From the NCBI GenBank assembly GCA_017854855.1, contig JAFMGZ010000005.1, positions 59,279 through 123,278 of the forward strand: 64,000 bases of DNA. Reading direction: 5' to 3'. Within the stretch, counting starts at the first letter, position 1, and each line of letters starts with the position of its first letter. The notes under the pieces were generated by a model. The model was not told the origin of the DNA. It worked only from the letters and a program-made list of their open reading frames with translations, and did not search any database. The stretch comes from Sulfitobacter sp. (GTDB taxonomy: Bacteria; Pseudomonadota; Alphaproteobacteria; Rhodobacterales; Rhodobacteraceae). Shown piece by piece: positions 1-7,772 of the stretch. A program made the position numbers and the translations under genes.

Positions 1-1052
1 ATCTCGCGGCGGGTTTCCGTCTGGCATTGATGAGCCTTGCCGGGCTGCTGCCGGTGTTGCTGATCGGGGGAACGATCATGCTTTGGCAGCGCGGTATGGC
101 GAGCGAAGGCGATATTGTGGCCTCTGGCGCGGTGGCCATCCGAATTGCACAGATGACCGGTTGGGTCAGCTTTACCCTGATGGCGATCTATTCCAACGTC
201 GGAGAGGTTGAGGACGGCATGAAGACTCTAACTCCCCGTAACAGGGTCGAAGACGGCACCGATGCCCAGACCCTTGACGTGACGCGCGGAGAGATTGTTC
301 TGGATGATCTCAGCTTTGCTTATGGGCGGAATGCAGGCGGGATCGACGGGATCAGCCTGACCGTCAATCCGGGCGAGAAACTGGGCATCGTGGGCGCGTC
401 GGGGGCGGGGAAATCCACATTGGTGGCACTGCTTTTGCGGCTCTATGAAGGGGAAAAAGGCTCTATCTCCATTGATGGGGTGGATATTCGGCAGGTCACC
501 CAGGAAAGCCTGCGGCGCAATATCGGGATGGTCACGCAGGAAACGGCGATGTTCAACCGCTCTGCGCGTGACAACATTCTTTATGGCAGGCCTGACGCGA
601 CCAAAGAGGATGTGATTGCCGCCGCCGAGGGTGCCGAGGCGCATGAATTTATCATGGCCCTTGAGGATCACAAAGGCAGGCGCGGCTATGACGCCCATCT
701 GGGCGAACGCGGTGTGAAACTGTCTGGTGGGCAGCGCCAGCGCATCGCCCTGGCCCGCGCCATTCTAAAAGACGCGCCGATCCTTGTGCTGGACGAGGCG
801 ACATCGGCCTTGGACAGCGAGGTAGAGGCCGCCATTCAGGTCGCCCTGACCCGCGTGATGCAGGGCAAGACGGTTTTGGCCATCGCACACCGTCTGTCGA
901 CGCTGACGGAAATGGACAGAATCATCGTGATGGACGCCGGTCGTATCGTCGAAAGCGGGACGCATGAGGCGCTTTTGGCGCAAGACGGGCTTTATGCGCG
1001 CTATTGGCATCGGCAGTCGGGTGGGTTTTTGAACCTCAAGGCTGCGGAATAG
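1..1052 (+). CDS. ABC exporter, fused permease/ATPase (5' end outside window)
   Basis: Only the last membrane segments and the ATPase half are visible; the reading frame is open to the left edge, so the ATG at 27 is probably internal. The C-terminal ATP-binding domain has a Walker A motif (GASGAGKST, about residue 120 of the visible ORF), the signature LSGGQRQR, a Walker B run ending in DEATSALD, and a switch histidine in AIAHRLST. This is the layout of MsbA/NdvA-type inner-membrane exporters of lipids, glucans or peptides. The substrate cannot be told from the sequence; an NdvA-like glucan exporter is one possibility. Confidence 0.9.
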   Translation, partial: LAAGFRLALMSLAGLLPVLLIGGTIMLWQRGMASEGDIVASGAVAIRIAQMTGWVSFTLMAIYSNVGEVEDGMKTLTPRNRVEDGTDAQTLDVTRGEIVLDDLSFAYGRNAGGIDGISLTVNPGEKLGIVGASGAGKSTLVALLLRLYEGEKGSISIDGVDIRQVTQESLRRNIGMVTQETAMFNRSARDNILYGRPDATKEDVIAAAEGAEAHEFIMALEDHKGRRGYDAHLGERGVKLSGGQRQRIALARAILKDAPILVLDEATSALDSEVEAAIQVALTRVMQGKTVLAIAHRLSTLTEMDRIIVMDAGRIVESGTHEALLAQDGLYARYWHRQSGGFLNLKAAE

Positions 1053-1089
1053 GCTTGGGAAGTGCCGCGCGCCACGGTAGAGCGGGGAT

Positions 1090-2313
1090 ATGACAGAATA
1101 TAAAATACGCCGTTTGGGCCACCACGGGGACGGCATCGCCGATGGCCCGCTTTTTGCACCTGTTACCCTGCCGGGTGAGGTGGTCACTGGCGATCCTGTG
1201 GATCAGGCGCTTGAGAATGTGCGCATCGTCACGCCGTCACCTGATCGGGTCGCTGCGCCGTGCCGCCATTTCAAGGCCTGCGGGGGATGCAAGCTGCAGC
1301 ATGCCTCAGACGCATTTGTTGCCGATTGGAAGGTGGGCGTGGTGCGCAGCGCGCTGGATGCGCATGATCTGGAAACGGAATTCAGACCGATCCAGACGTC
1401 GCCCGCGCAATCGCGCCGCCGGGCAACCTTTGCTGCGAAGCGGACGAAGAAGGGTGCCATGGCCGGTTTTTATGGCAGGGCGTCGGACGTGGTGATCGAA
1501 ATCCCCGATTGCCAGCTGCTGCATCCTGATTTGATGGGTGGCCTGAAGGTTGCCGAAGAACTGGCGCTGATCGGGACCAGCCGCAAGGCGGCGCTGGCCG
1601 TGACAGTGACCTTGGCGGATAGCGGGTTGGATGTGGCGGTGGCGCAGGGCAAACCGCTGGACGGTCCTTTGCGCATGGCGCTGGCGCAGCTGTGTGAACA
1701 ATTGGGGTTGGCGCGGCTGACCTGGGAGGATGAAGTCATCGCGATGCGGCAACCGCCCTTGCAGCGGTTTGGCCGCGCGCAGGTTTTGCCGCCCCCCGGT
1801 GCCTTTATGCAGGCCACCAAGCAAGGGGAGACCGCCTTGCTGGCCTCCGTGCGCGAAGCGGTGGGCGATGCCGCGCATATTGCCGATCTGTTTGCGGGCT
1901 GCGGGACCTTTGCGCTGCCGCTGTCGGAAAAGGCCCGCGTGCACGCCGTGGAAAGCGAGGCAGAGATGCTGGCCGCATTGGATCAGGGCTGGCGCATGGC
2001 CGAGGGGCTCAAGCCGGTGACGACAGAGGCGCGGGACCTGTACCGCCGTCCGATGCTGCCTGACGAGATGAAAAAGCTGGATGCCATCGTGATTGATCCG
2101 CCCCGCGCCGGGGCCGAACGACAGGTGGTTGAGATCTGCCTTGCCAAGGTGCCGCGCGTTGCCTTTGTGTCCTGCAATCCCGTGACCTTTGCCCGTGATG
2201 CCCAGATGTTGTGCAAGGCGGGGTACAGATTGAACTGGGTGCAGGTTGTGGACCAGTTTCGCTGGTCATCGCATGTTGAAATTGCGGCATCCTTCACACA
2301 GCCGGGCATTTGA
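1090..2313 (+). CDS. TrmA/RumA-family class I SAM-dependent RNA (uracil-C5) methyltransferase
   Basis: 407 residues. Members of this family methylate C5 of a uridine in rRNA or tRNA. Near the N-terminus the cysteine pattern CRHFKACGGC (Cys58, 64, 67) with a later cysteine in IPDCQ matches the iron-sulfur ligands of RumA/RlmD. The Rossmann SAM motif (ADLFAGCGTF) lies near residue 265. The catalytic cysteine is in SCNP near residue 362, preceded by the IDPPRAG motif. It starts 37 bases after the ABC exporter and may share its transcript. Whether it acts on 23S rRNA or tRNA cannot be decided here. Confidence 0.9.
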   Translation: MTEYKIRRLGHHGDGIADGPLFAPVTLPGEVVTGDPVDQALENVRIVTPSPDRVAAPCRHFKACGGCKLQHASDAFVADWKVGVVRSALDAHDLETEFRPIQTSPAQSRRRATFAAKRTKKGAMAGFYGRASDVVIEIPDCQLLHPDLMGGLKVAEELALIGTSRKAALAVTVTLADSGLDVAVAQGKPLDGPLRMALAQLCEQLGLARLTWEDEVIAMRQPPLQRFGRAQVLPPPGAFMQATKQGETALLASVREAVGDAAHIADLFAGCGTFALPLSEKARVHAVESEAEMLAALDQGWRMAEGLKPVTTEARDLYRRPMLPDEMKKLDAIVIDPPRAGAERQVVEICLAKVPRVAFVSCNPVTFARDAQMLCKAGYRLNWVQVVDQFRWSSHVEIAASFTQPGI

Positions 2314-2339
2314 CGTCATCTGAGCCTGCTCACGGCTTT

Positions 2340-2367
2340 TTGAATGAGAAGTTTTTTGCTATATGAT
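2340..2367 (+). promoter_or_regulatory. sigma70-like promoter of the L,D-transpeptidase lipoprotein gene
   Basis: TTGAAT, 16-base spacer, TATGAT, located 47 bases upstream of the ATG at 2414. Seen by eye; not verified. Confidence 0.45.
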
Positions 2368-2413
2368 AGCGCGATAAGAAACGCGCCGGAAATCGGCAAA
2401 GAGGCAGTAAAAG

Positions 2414-2911
2414 ATGAATCGCAGAACTGTTATTTTAGGTGGCTCGGCGTTGGTTGCGCTGGGCGCATGCAGCGACAGCAAATTCAAACGCTACAACGGG
2501 CCAGAGGTCACCTATGTCGTGGTGAACAAGGGCAGCCGCAAGATGATGCTGCTGCACCATGACAAGGTATTGGAAGATTATAAGATCAAGCTGGGTTTTG
2601 CCCCCTTGGGTCACAAAGAGATCGAAGGTGACGGCAAGACGCCCGAGGGGATCTATTGGATCGACCGGCGCAATCCGAATTCGCGGTTCCATCTGTCCTT
2701 GGGCATTTCCTATCCCAATGAACGTGACCGTGAGCGGGCCAAGCAATTGGGCAAATCACCGGGCGGCGATATTTTCATCCACGGACAAGAGCATCCGTTG
2801 AAAAAGGACAAGGGCGATTGGACCTGGGGATGTATCTCTGTGACCAATGATCAGATCGAAGACATCTATGCGATGGTCCGTGACGGCACGCCAATTCAGA
2901 TCAATGCGTAA
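2414..2911 (+). CDS. L,D-transpeptidase (YkuD) family lipoprotein, YafK-like
   Basis: 165 residues. The N-terminus is a lipoprotein signal with a lipobox (ALGAC, Cys18), so the mature protein should be membrane-anchored in the periplasm. The YkuD catalytic pattern is present: a histidine in IFIHGQEH and the nucleophilic cysteine in TWGCIS about 20 residues later. Family members form 3-3 or lipoprotein crosslinks in peptidoglycan, or (YafK/DpaA type) cut the lipoprotein off. The start is supported by the lipobox and the purine-rich stretch AAAAG just before the ATG. A second L,D-transpeptidase lies 0.7 kb downstream. Confidence 0.85.
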   Translation: MNRRTVILGGSALVALGACSDSKFKRYNGPEVTYVVVNKGSRKMMLLHHDKVLEDYKIKLGFAPLGHKEIEGDGKTPEGIYWIDRRNPNSRFHLSLGISYPNERDRERAKQLGKSPGGDIFIHGQEHPLKKDKGDWTWGCISVTNDQIEDIYAMVRDGTPIQINA

Positions 2912-2927
2912 ATCGGGCTGGCGTTAG

Positions 2928-2946
2928 GACGTTTTTGCGAAACGTC
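2928..2946. terminator. Hairpin between convergent genes
   Basis: GACGTTT/AAACGTC, a 7-bp stem with a 5-base loop, abutting the stop codon of the minus-strand CAP gene. The T-run is weak (TTAATT), so termination is a guess. A similar hairpin (GCGTTTT/AAAACGC) sits between the convergent genes at 25.58 kb. Confidence 0.4.
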
Positions 2947-3456
2947 TTAATTCCCCATCACCAGCGTCCACCAGATCTTGCCGTTGCTTTCCTGGTGCCA
3001 TGAGAAACCCATGTTGCGTGCATCGGCTGACATGATGACGCGGCGGGTGTCGGGCTGCTCCATCCAGGCGGCAAGGGTTTCCAGCTCTGATTCGTAGGTT
3101 TCTGAGATGGTTTCACCGACCAGACGGCCATCATATCCAACGCGGTTGATCCGATCGATGGGAGAAGAGCCGTCAGAGCCGAAATGCCAGGGGCGGTTTT
3201 GCACCGACATGTCCCGTGCATGGGTCGCTGCGGCAGCGTTCAACCTTGGGTCAAGGGCAACAGGCGCGCGGCCGCTGGCCTGCCGCAGGGCGTTGACGGA
3301 ATCGAGCATCCGAAACTGGATCTTGCCTGTATCGCCACTGCTGATCCGATATGCCCTTGGCAATGGTTTGCCGTCCGGGCCCATCTGCGGGGCAGAGGGC
3401 GCACAAGCCGCAAGAGAAAGGGCCAAAGCCAGAAAAACAGACAGAATACGCATCAT
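2947..3456 (-). CDS. CAP-domain (SCP/PR-1-like) lipoprotein
   Basis: I chose the ATG at 3456 rather than the longer ORF start: it gives a clean lipoprotein signal (MMRILSVFLALALSLAACA) and has GGGAG seven bases upstream. The product is 169 residues. The domain has the CAP hallmarks: NALRQASGRAPVALDPRLNAAAATHARDM, then HFGSDGSSPIDRI, VGETI and WWTLVMGN at the C-terminus. Bacterial CAP proteins are secreted or anchored envelope proteins of mostly unknown activity. It sits between two L,D-transpeptidase genes, which suggests a cell-wall role, but that is inference. Confidence 0.85.
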   Translation of the reverse strand: MMRILSVFLALALSLAACAPSAPQMGPDGKPLPRAYRISSGDTGKIQFRMLDSVNALRQASGRAPVALDPRLNAAAATHARDMSVQNRPWHFGSDGSSPIDRINRVGYDGRLVGETISETYESELETLAAWMEQPDTRRVIMSADARNMGFSWHQESNGKIWWTLVMGN

Positions 3457-3623
3457 GGCAATGCTCCCAGTGTTATGATTTGGCCAAGCCATACAGCGAT
3501 GGGCGTTGCAGTTCAAACGCACATCGGCGTTACTATGCGCAATGACGGTTGTTTGATTTGATACTGCGTCTTTCGGGCAATATGTTCTGGGCAATCTCGC
3601 AAAATTGCAAATGATGGAGACAG

Positions 3624-4235
3624 ATGATGTCTGACAAGCCTTTCACCCTTAATACACGCCGCGGATTTCTGGCCGGCACGGCTGCGATGCTGGCCACGCC
3701 AGCGCTGGCGCAGACCAGTGCGGTCAATTCCGTCGCGACCACGCAGGTGGAACGGGATTTGAACGAATCTGTGCGCCGAAACATTTCCAGCTTTCGTACG
3801 CTGGATTGGCAGCCCTATTTCGACAATACAAAGAATGGCGCGATCCTGGTCGATATTGACAGCCGCGCTGTGCATTACTGGTCCGAGGATCAAAGCGTCT
3901 ACAAGTTGTACCCGTCTAGCGTGCCACTGACCGATGACCTGACGCGCCGTGGCCGCACAAGGGTCACGCAGAAGGTTGAAGGACCAAGCTGGCGTCCGAC
4001 GCCGTCAATGCTGAAGCGGAATCCTGAGTGGCCACCCTTTATCGGGCCGGGCCCTGATAATCCGCTTGGCACGCATGCCCTGTACCTGAGCTGGACCTAC
4101 TACCGGATCCACGGAACGCATGACACGCGCAAGATCGGTCGCCGGTCATCGAATGGCTGTATTGGTCTTTATAATGAGCATATTGCTGAATTATTCGGCA
4201 TGGCCAATGTGGGCACTCAAGTGTTGCTTATTTGA
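3624..4235 (+). CDS. L,D-transpeptidase (YkuD/ErfK family), Tat-type signal
   Basis: 203 residues. The N-terminus carries a twin-arginine motif (TRRGFLAG) followed by a hydrophobic stretch and ALAQ, so export by Tat is likely. The YkuD active site is complete: HGTHDTRKIGRRSSNGCIGL with His and Cys spaced as in ErfK/YbiS/LdtA proteins. These enzymes crosslink peptidoglycan stems 3-3 or attach proteins to the wall, in the periplasm. The start at 3624 has GGAGA five bases upstream. It is divergent from the CAP gene and probably has its own promoter in the 167-base gap. Confidence 0.88.
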   Translation: MMSDKPFTLNTRRGFLAGTAAMLATPALAQTSAVNSVATTQVERDLNESVRRNISSFRTLDWQPYFDNTKNGAILVDIDSRAVHYWSEDQSVYKLYPSSVPLTDDLTRRGRTRVTQKVEGPSWRPTPSMLKRNPEWPPFIGPGPDNPLGTHALYLSWTYYRIHGTHDTRKIGRRSSNGCIGLYNEHIAELFGMANVGTQVLLI

Positions 4236-4242
4236 CGACATT

Positions 4243-4271
4243 TTGACGCTTGTGATGTTCTGTAATCGAAT
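4243..4271 (+). promoter_or_regulatory. Candidate promoter of the 60-residue secreted peptide gene
   Basis: TTGACG, 17-base spacer, TCGAAT, about 107 bases upstream of the ATG at 4378. The -10 matches the consensus at four of six positions. It overlaps the end of the upstream intergenic start, just after the L,D-transpeptidase stop. Confidence 0.35.
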
Positions 4272-4377
4272 CCGGGTTTGCATTCCTGCGGCTATGATGT
4301 TTACAAACAATTACGAGGTAAGTCTTGGGCGCGTGCGCGCACAGGCGCTGCACGCCACATTCTGGAGGTTATTTACT

Positions 4378-4560
4378 ATGAAAAAACTCGTTCTCGCCGC
4401 TGCTCTGACAGCTGCTGCTTCAACTGCTTATGCCGGTTCTTTGGCTGACCCAGTAATCGAAGCACCAGTAATCGTAGAAGAAGCAGCCGGTTCTTCTTCC
4501 GGTATCCTGATCCCGCTGATCCTGCTGGCTCTGGTTGCTGCTGCTGTTGCTGCCGATTAA
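4378..4560 (+). CDS. Small secreted or membrane peptide, 60 aa, unknown function
   Basis: The ORF track starts too far upstream (4120); the real start is the ATG at 4378, which has CTGGAGG ten bases before it. The product begins with a signal peptide (MKKLVLAAALTAAASTAYA, cut before GSL), followed by an acidic segment rich in Val, Pro, Ile and Glu. A short Ser/Gly stretch then leads into a C-terminal hydrophobic helix ending VAAD. Codon choice is strongly skewed to GCT, GTA, TCT and GAA, unlike its neighbours, which hints at high expression. A strong terminator follows. I recognise no domain and assign no function. Confidence 0.75.
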   Translation: MKKLVLAAALTAAASTAYAGSLADPVIEAPVIVEEAAGSSSGILIPLILLALVAAAVAAD

Positions 4561-4582
4561 TTCGGTCAACGGTTCTAAATCT

Positions 4583-4612
4583 AAAAAAGGCGGTGCTTGC
4601 ACCGCCTTTTTT
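4583..4612 (+). terminator. Rho-independent terminator
   Basis: AAAAAAGGCGGT / ACCGCCTTTTTT, a 12-bp stem with loop GCTTGC, 22 bases after the stop of the 60-residue gene. It ends in a T-run and is A-rich on the other side, so it could work in both directions. Confidence 0.9.
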
Positions 4613-4787
4613 GTGTTCAACGGACTCTGATCACAAGGTCATAGAGTTTGAATAGCCTTTGATTTGGGCAAAAACATACAGACACACCCCTGACGTTTCC
4701 GGCCAAGGATGTCGCGCTGGGCACAAGCCTGGCTGCGGAGTTGGGGCATTTTCGGATAACTCTGTATTCGGTATTCCGAAAGACGCT

Positions 4788-5858
4788 TTAGTCCAGCCAA
4801 CCTTTCAGGTTGTCCTCAATCACGTTTGAAAGCGCCTTGATGTGCAGATCATCGTCGTTGAGGCAGGGGATATAGGTGAAATGTTCGCCACCGGCCTCCT
4901 CAAAGCTTTCCTTGATCTCTTCGTTGATCTCTTCCAGCGTTTCGATGCAATCGGCTGAAAAGGCAGGGGCGCAGACGGCGATGTTCTTGTTCCCGGCTTC
5001 GGCCTGACGCGCGACTTCTTCGACGGTATAGGGCTGAAGCCATTCTTCGGGGCCGAATTTTGACTGGAATGTCGTCATGATTTCGGTGTCTTTCCAGCCC
5101 AGCCGTTCCTTGAGCAGCCGCGTGGTTTTCTGACACTGGCAATGGTAGGGATCGCCTTCCATCAGGTAGCGGATCGGCACGCCGTGGTAGGAACAGATCA
5201 GGATATCGGGGCGCTTTTCGGTGGCGGCATAGGCGCGCTCAATGGATTGGGCCAATGCCTCAATATAGTCGGGACGATCGAAATAGGGTTCGACGACCCG
5301 GGCAATGGGTTGCCATTTTTCCTTGCCCAAAGCGGCAAAGAACGCATCGCAGGCGGTGGCCGAAGTGGCCCCGGCGTAATGCGGATAAAGCGGGAAAAAC
5401 AGTATCTTGGAACACCCTGCCTCGGTCATGGCGCGGACCTTGGATTTGGTTGAGGGGTTGCCGTAGCGCATGCAGAAATCAACCATCACATCATCGCCAT
5501 AGCGTTCTTTCATCGCGGCGGTAATCTTGGCTGTCTGGGCCTTGGTGATGGTCATCAGGGGGCTTTCGCCCTCGGCCTCGTTCCAGATGGATTTATAGGC
5601 GGCACCAGAGGTGAAGGGGCGTTTGGTCAGAATGATCAGCTGCAACAGCGGCTGCCAAAGCCACGGACTGTAATCAATGACGCGTTGGTCGGACAGGAAT
5701 TCACCCAGATAGCGGCGCATGGACCAATAGTCGTAATTGTCCGGCGTTCCCAGATTCGCGACCAAGACGCCGACCCGTTTTCTGGGGACGGTTGGGTGGT
5801 CTTCGTTTGCATGTGCTGGTCGCGCCGCTTGCATCTTTAAGTCCTTTGATAAATCCAT
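4788..5858 (-). CDS. hemH: Ferrochelatase
   Basis: 356 residues, normal for the family. It inserts Fe2+ into protoporphyrin IX, the last step of protoheme synthesis. Visible signatures are VANLGTPDNY at the N-terminus, SYHGVPIRY with the metal-binding histidine near residue 218, TFQSKFGPEEWLQPYT, and the conserved glutamate in CIETLEEI near the C-terminus. The first ATG has AAGGA upstream and is kept, although the first 25 residues are not conserved-looking. It is monocistronic as far as can be seen, with the next minus-strand gene 55 bases upstream. Confidence 0.95.
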   Translation of the reverse strand: MDLSKDLKMQAARPAHANEDHPTVPRKRVGVLVANLGTPDNYDYWSMRRYLGEFLSDQRVIDYSPWLWQPLLQLIILTKRPFTSGAAYKSIWNEAEGESPLMTITKAQTAKITAAMKERYGDDVMVDFCMRYGNPSTKSKVRAMTEAGCSKILFFPLYPHYAGATSATACDAFFAALGKEKWQPIARVVEPYFDRPDYIEALAQSIERAYAATEKRPDILICSYHGVPIRYLMEGDPYHCQCQKTTRLLKERLGWKDTEIMTTFQSKFGPEEWLQPYTVEEVARQAEAGNKNIAVCAPAFSADCIETLEEINEEIKESFEEAGGEHFTYIPCLNDDDLHIKALSNVIEDNLKGWLD

Positions 5859-5913
5859 GCGTCCGGTCCTTAGACAAAATCATCCGTCTCAGATAGGGGC
5901 ATTGTTGTCTTAG

Positions 5914-6732
5914 TCAATCACGCAGCTTTTTCTCTTGGGTGCCCAGCGCCTCTGCGAGGCTGTGTTGGGCTGATCCGGGCCTCAGCGGTTTGGGTTGGCT
6001 GGCGTCGGGTGCCCAGCCTGTCAGAAAAAGCAGCTCGAAGGTGGCAGTGATGCGGTTTTGGTCCGTGCCGTGGTGGGTTTGGTACAGGTCTGCTGCCGCC
6101 TGGAAAATCCTGCGGCGCGTGGGATGGCGCAGGCGCGCGGCCAATGCGTTGGCTTCGCCCATCGCGCGCAGGTCGCGCATCAGGGACCTCAGGGAGTCGT
6201 ATTCAACCTTGAAGGCAAGCGCGTCCGCCACCGGCAGGGCAAAGCCTGCCCGTTGCAGCAGGCCCCCCAGATCGCGCAGTTCGGCCATCGGGGCCACGCG
6301 CGGCGACAGACCGCCGGTGATATCCGCCTCTGCCTGTGCCAGACAGGCGCGCAACTCATGCAGGGTTTGCCCGCCAAAAGATGTGGTCAGCAGCAGGCCA
6401 TCCGCCCTGAGCGCGCGCCGGCATTGGATCAGCTGCCCAACCGGGTCATTGGCCCAATGCAGTGACATTGCGTGAATCACCAGATCATACTGGCCCTGAT
6501 CCACGGCCAATATGTCCGTATCCGGGATCATATCAGCGCCGGGAAAGCGGGCCGCCCAAAGATCAGGAAAACCTGTCACAATCGCCGTTGATCTAAACGG
6601 CTTGTTAACCATCGCCATACGATCCTCGATCTCATCGGCTGCGGCCTGATGCAGGAACAATGCATCGGGATGGGCGCGGGCGCGATGCCGGGTCAGGGCC
6701 TGTGCGTCGGAGATATTGGGTTGCTGGGTCAT
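5914..6732 (-). CDS. SAM-dependent methyltransferase-fold protein, NDUFAF5-like
   Basis: I place the start at 6732 (MTQQPNIS...), giving 272 residues; the longer ORF would run into comF. The sequence resembles the NDUFAF5/BioC branch of class I methyltransferases: a FLHQAAADEIEDRM segment, YDLVIHAMSLHWANDPVGQL and LTTSFGGQTLHELR are typical of NDUFAF5. In mitochondria that protein hydroxylates an arginine of a complex I subunit. A role in NADH dehydrogenase assembly is therefore likely but not proven. The glycine-rich SAM loop is poorly conserved here (IVTGFPDLW). The divergent comF start is only 11 bases away. Confidence 0.75.
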   Translation of the reverse strand: MTQQPNISDAQALTRHRARAHPDALFLHQAAADEIEDRMAMVNKPFRSTAIVTGFPDLWAARFPGADMIPDTDILAVDQGQYDLVIHAMSLHWANDPVGQLIQCRRALRADGLLLTTSFGGQTLHELRACLAQAEADITGGLSPRVAPMAELRDLGGLLQRAGFALPVADALAFKVEYDSLRSLMRDLRAMGEANALAARLRHPTRRRIFQAAADLYQTHHGTDQNRITATFELLFLTGWAPDASQPKPLRPGSAQHSLAEALGTQEKKLRD

Positions 6733-6743
6733 TCGGGTGACAT

Positions 6744-7478
6744 ATGGGGTTACGGCGCGGACTTCAAACAGGCTTGAACGCCATTTATCCGGCACGCTGC
6801 CTGACCTGTGGCGCGATGGTAGACGGCGACTTTGGCCTGTGTGGCCCGTGCTGGCGGGATACGTCGTTCATTGGGGGGACAGTTTGCGACGCCTGCGGCG
6901 TGCCGTTGCCGGGTGTGGATGGCGGTGAACATGCCCATTGCGACGCCTGTTTACAGACCCCGCGCCCGTGGCACAGGGGGCGGGCCGCGCTGCTGTATCG
7001 TGATACGGGGCGCAAACTGGTGCTGGCGCTGAAACATGGTGACCGCCAGGAGATCGCCTATCCGGCGGGTCTGTGGCTGGCACAGGCCGCGCGCGAGGTG
7101 CTGACCCAGAATACGCTGATTGCGCCGGTCCCGCTGCATTGGCAGCGCATGATCAAACGGCGCTACAATCAATCGGCCCTGCTGGCCAAGGCATTGGCCC
7201 ATCGTGTCGACCGGCCGATGTGTCCTGATTTGCTGCAAAGGTTCAGGCGCACCCGCAGTCTGGACGGGCTGGGCCGAGAAGAGCGGTTCAAGACATTGGA
7301 AAACGCGGTTCGCGTGCATCCCCGGCGCAGGCATCGCCTGATGGGCAGGCCGGTGCTGTTGGTGGATGACGTGATGACCTCAGGGGCGACGCTGGCGGCT
7401 TGTGCGCGGGCCTGTCTGGATGCCGGATCGGGGGCTGTTTGCATCGTGACACTGGCGCGCGTGGCCAAAGATGCCTAA
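6744..7478 (+). CDS. comF: ComF-family phosphoribosyltransferase-like protein
   Basis: 244 residues. The N-terminal third has the double zinc-finger pattern of ComF (CLTCG, CGPC, CDACG, CDACL). The C-terminal half is a type I PRTase with the PRPP loop VLLVDDVMTSGAT near residue 204. ComF proteins link to DNA uptake, or act as GntX-like proteins; the exact reaction is unknown. The start ATG at 6744 fits the usual ComF beginning just before YPARCLTCG. It heads a plus-strand run comF-grxC-nitrilase-marR. Confidence 0.88.
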   Translation: MGLRRGLQTGLNAIYPARCLTCGAMVDGDFGLCGPCWRDTSFIGGTVCDACGVPLPGVDGGEHAHCDACLQTPRPWHRGRAALLYRDTGRKLVLALKHGDRQEIAYPAGLWLAQAAREVLTQNTLIAPVPLHWQRMIKRRYNQSALLAKALAHRVDRPMCPDLLQRFRRTRSLDGLGREERFKTLENAVRVHPRRRHRLMGRPVLLVDDVMTSGATLAACARACLDAGSGAVCIVTLARVAKDA

Positions 7479-7514
7479 ATCAGCATGTAACTGACATGTT
7501 GAAAGGAACGGCGC

Positions 7515-7772
7515 ATGAAACCGGTCGAGATTTATACGTCACCCCTGTGTGGTTTTTGCCATGCGGCAAAGCGGCTGCTGACGTCCAAGGATGTCAGCTT
7601 TGTTGAGGTGGACATCTGGGCACATCCTGAGCGCAAGGAAGAGATGATCCAGCGCGCCAAGGGCGGGCGCACGGTGCCGCAGATCTTTATTGACGGCACC
7701 CATGTGGGCGGCTGTGACGATCTGCATGCGCTAGAGCGTGCGGGCAAGCTTGATGCGATGCTGGCGGCCTGA
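7515..7772 (+). CDS. grxC: Glutaredoxin 3
   Basis: 85 residues, the usual size of a class I dithiol glutaredoxin. The active site is CGFC (Cys12, Cys15) after YTSPL. The glutathione-binding elements RTVPQIFIDGTHVGGCDDL follow, with the cis-proline and the GGCDD motif. It reduces protein disulfides and glutathione mixed disulfides in the cytoplasm. The stop overlaps the start of the next gene by one base (TGATG), so the two are probably translated together. Confidence 0.96.
   Translation: MKPVEIYTSPLCGFCHAAKRLLTSKDVSFVEVDIWAHPERKEEMIQRAKGGRTVPQIFIDGTHVGGCDDLHALERAGKLDAMLAA

Noticed and set aside
5914-6732. BioC (biotin synthesis methyltransferase)
   Set aside because: Sequence blocks fit NDUFAF5 better and no biotin genes are nearby.
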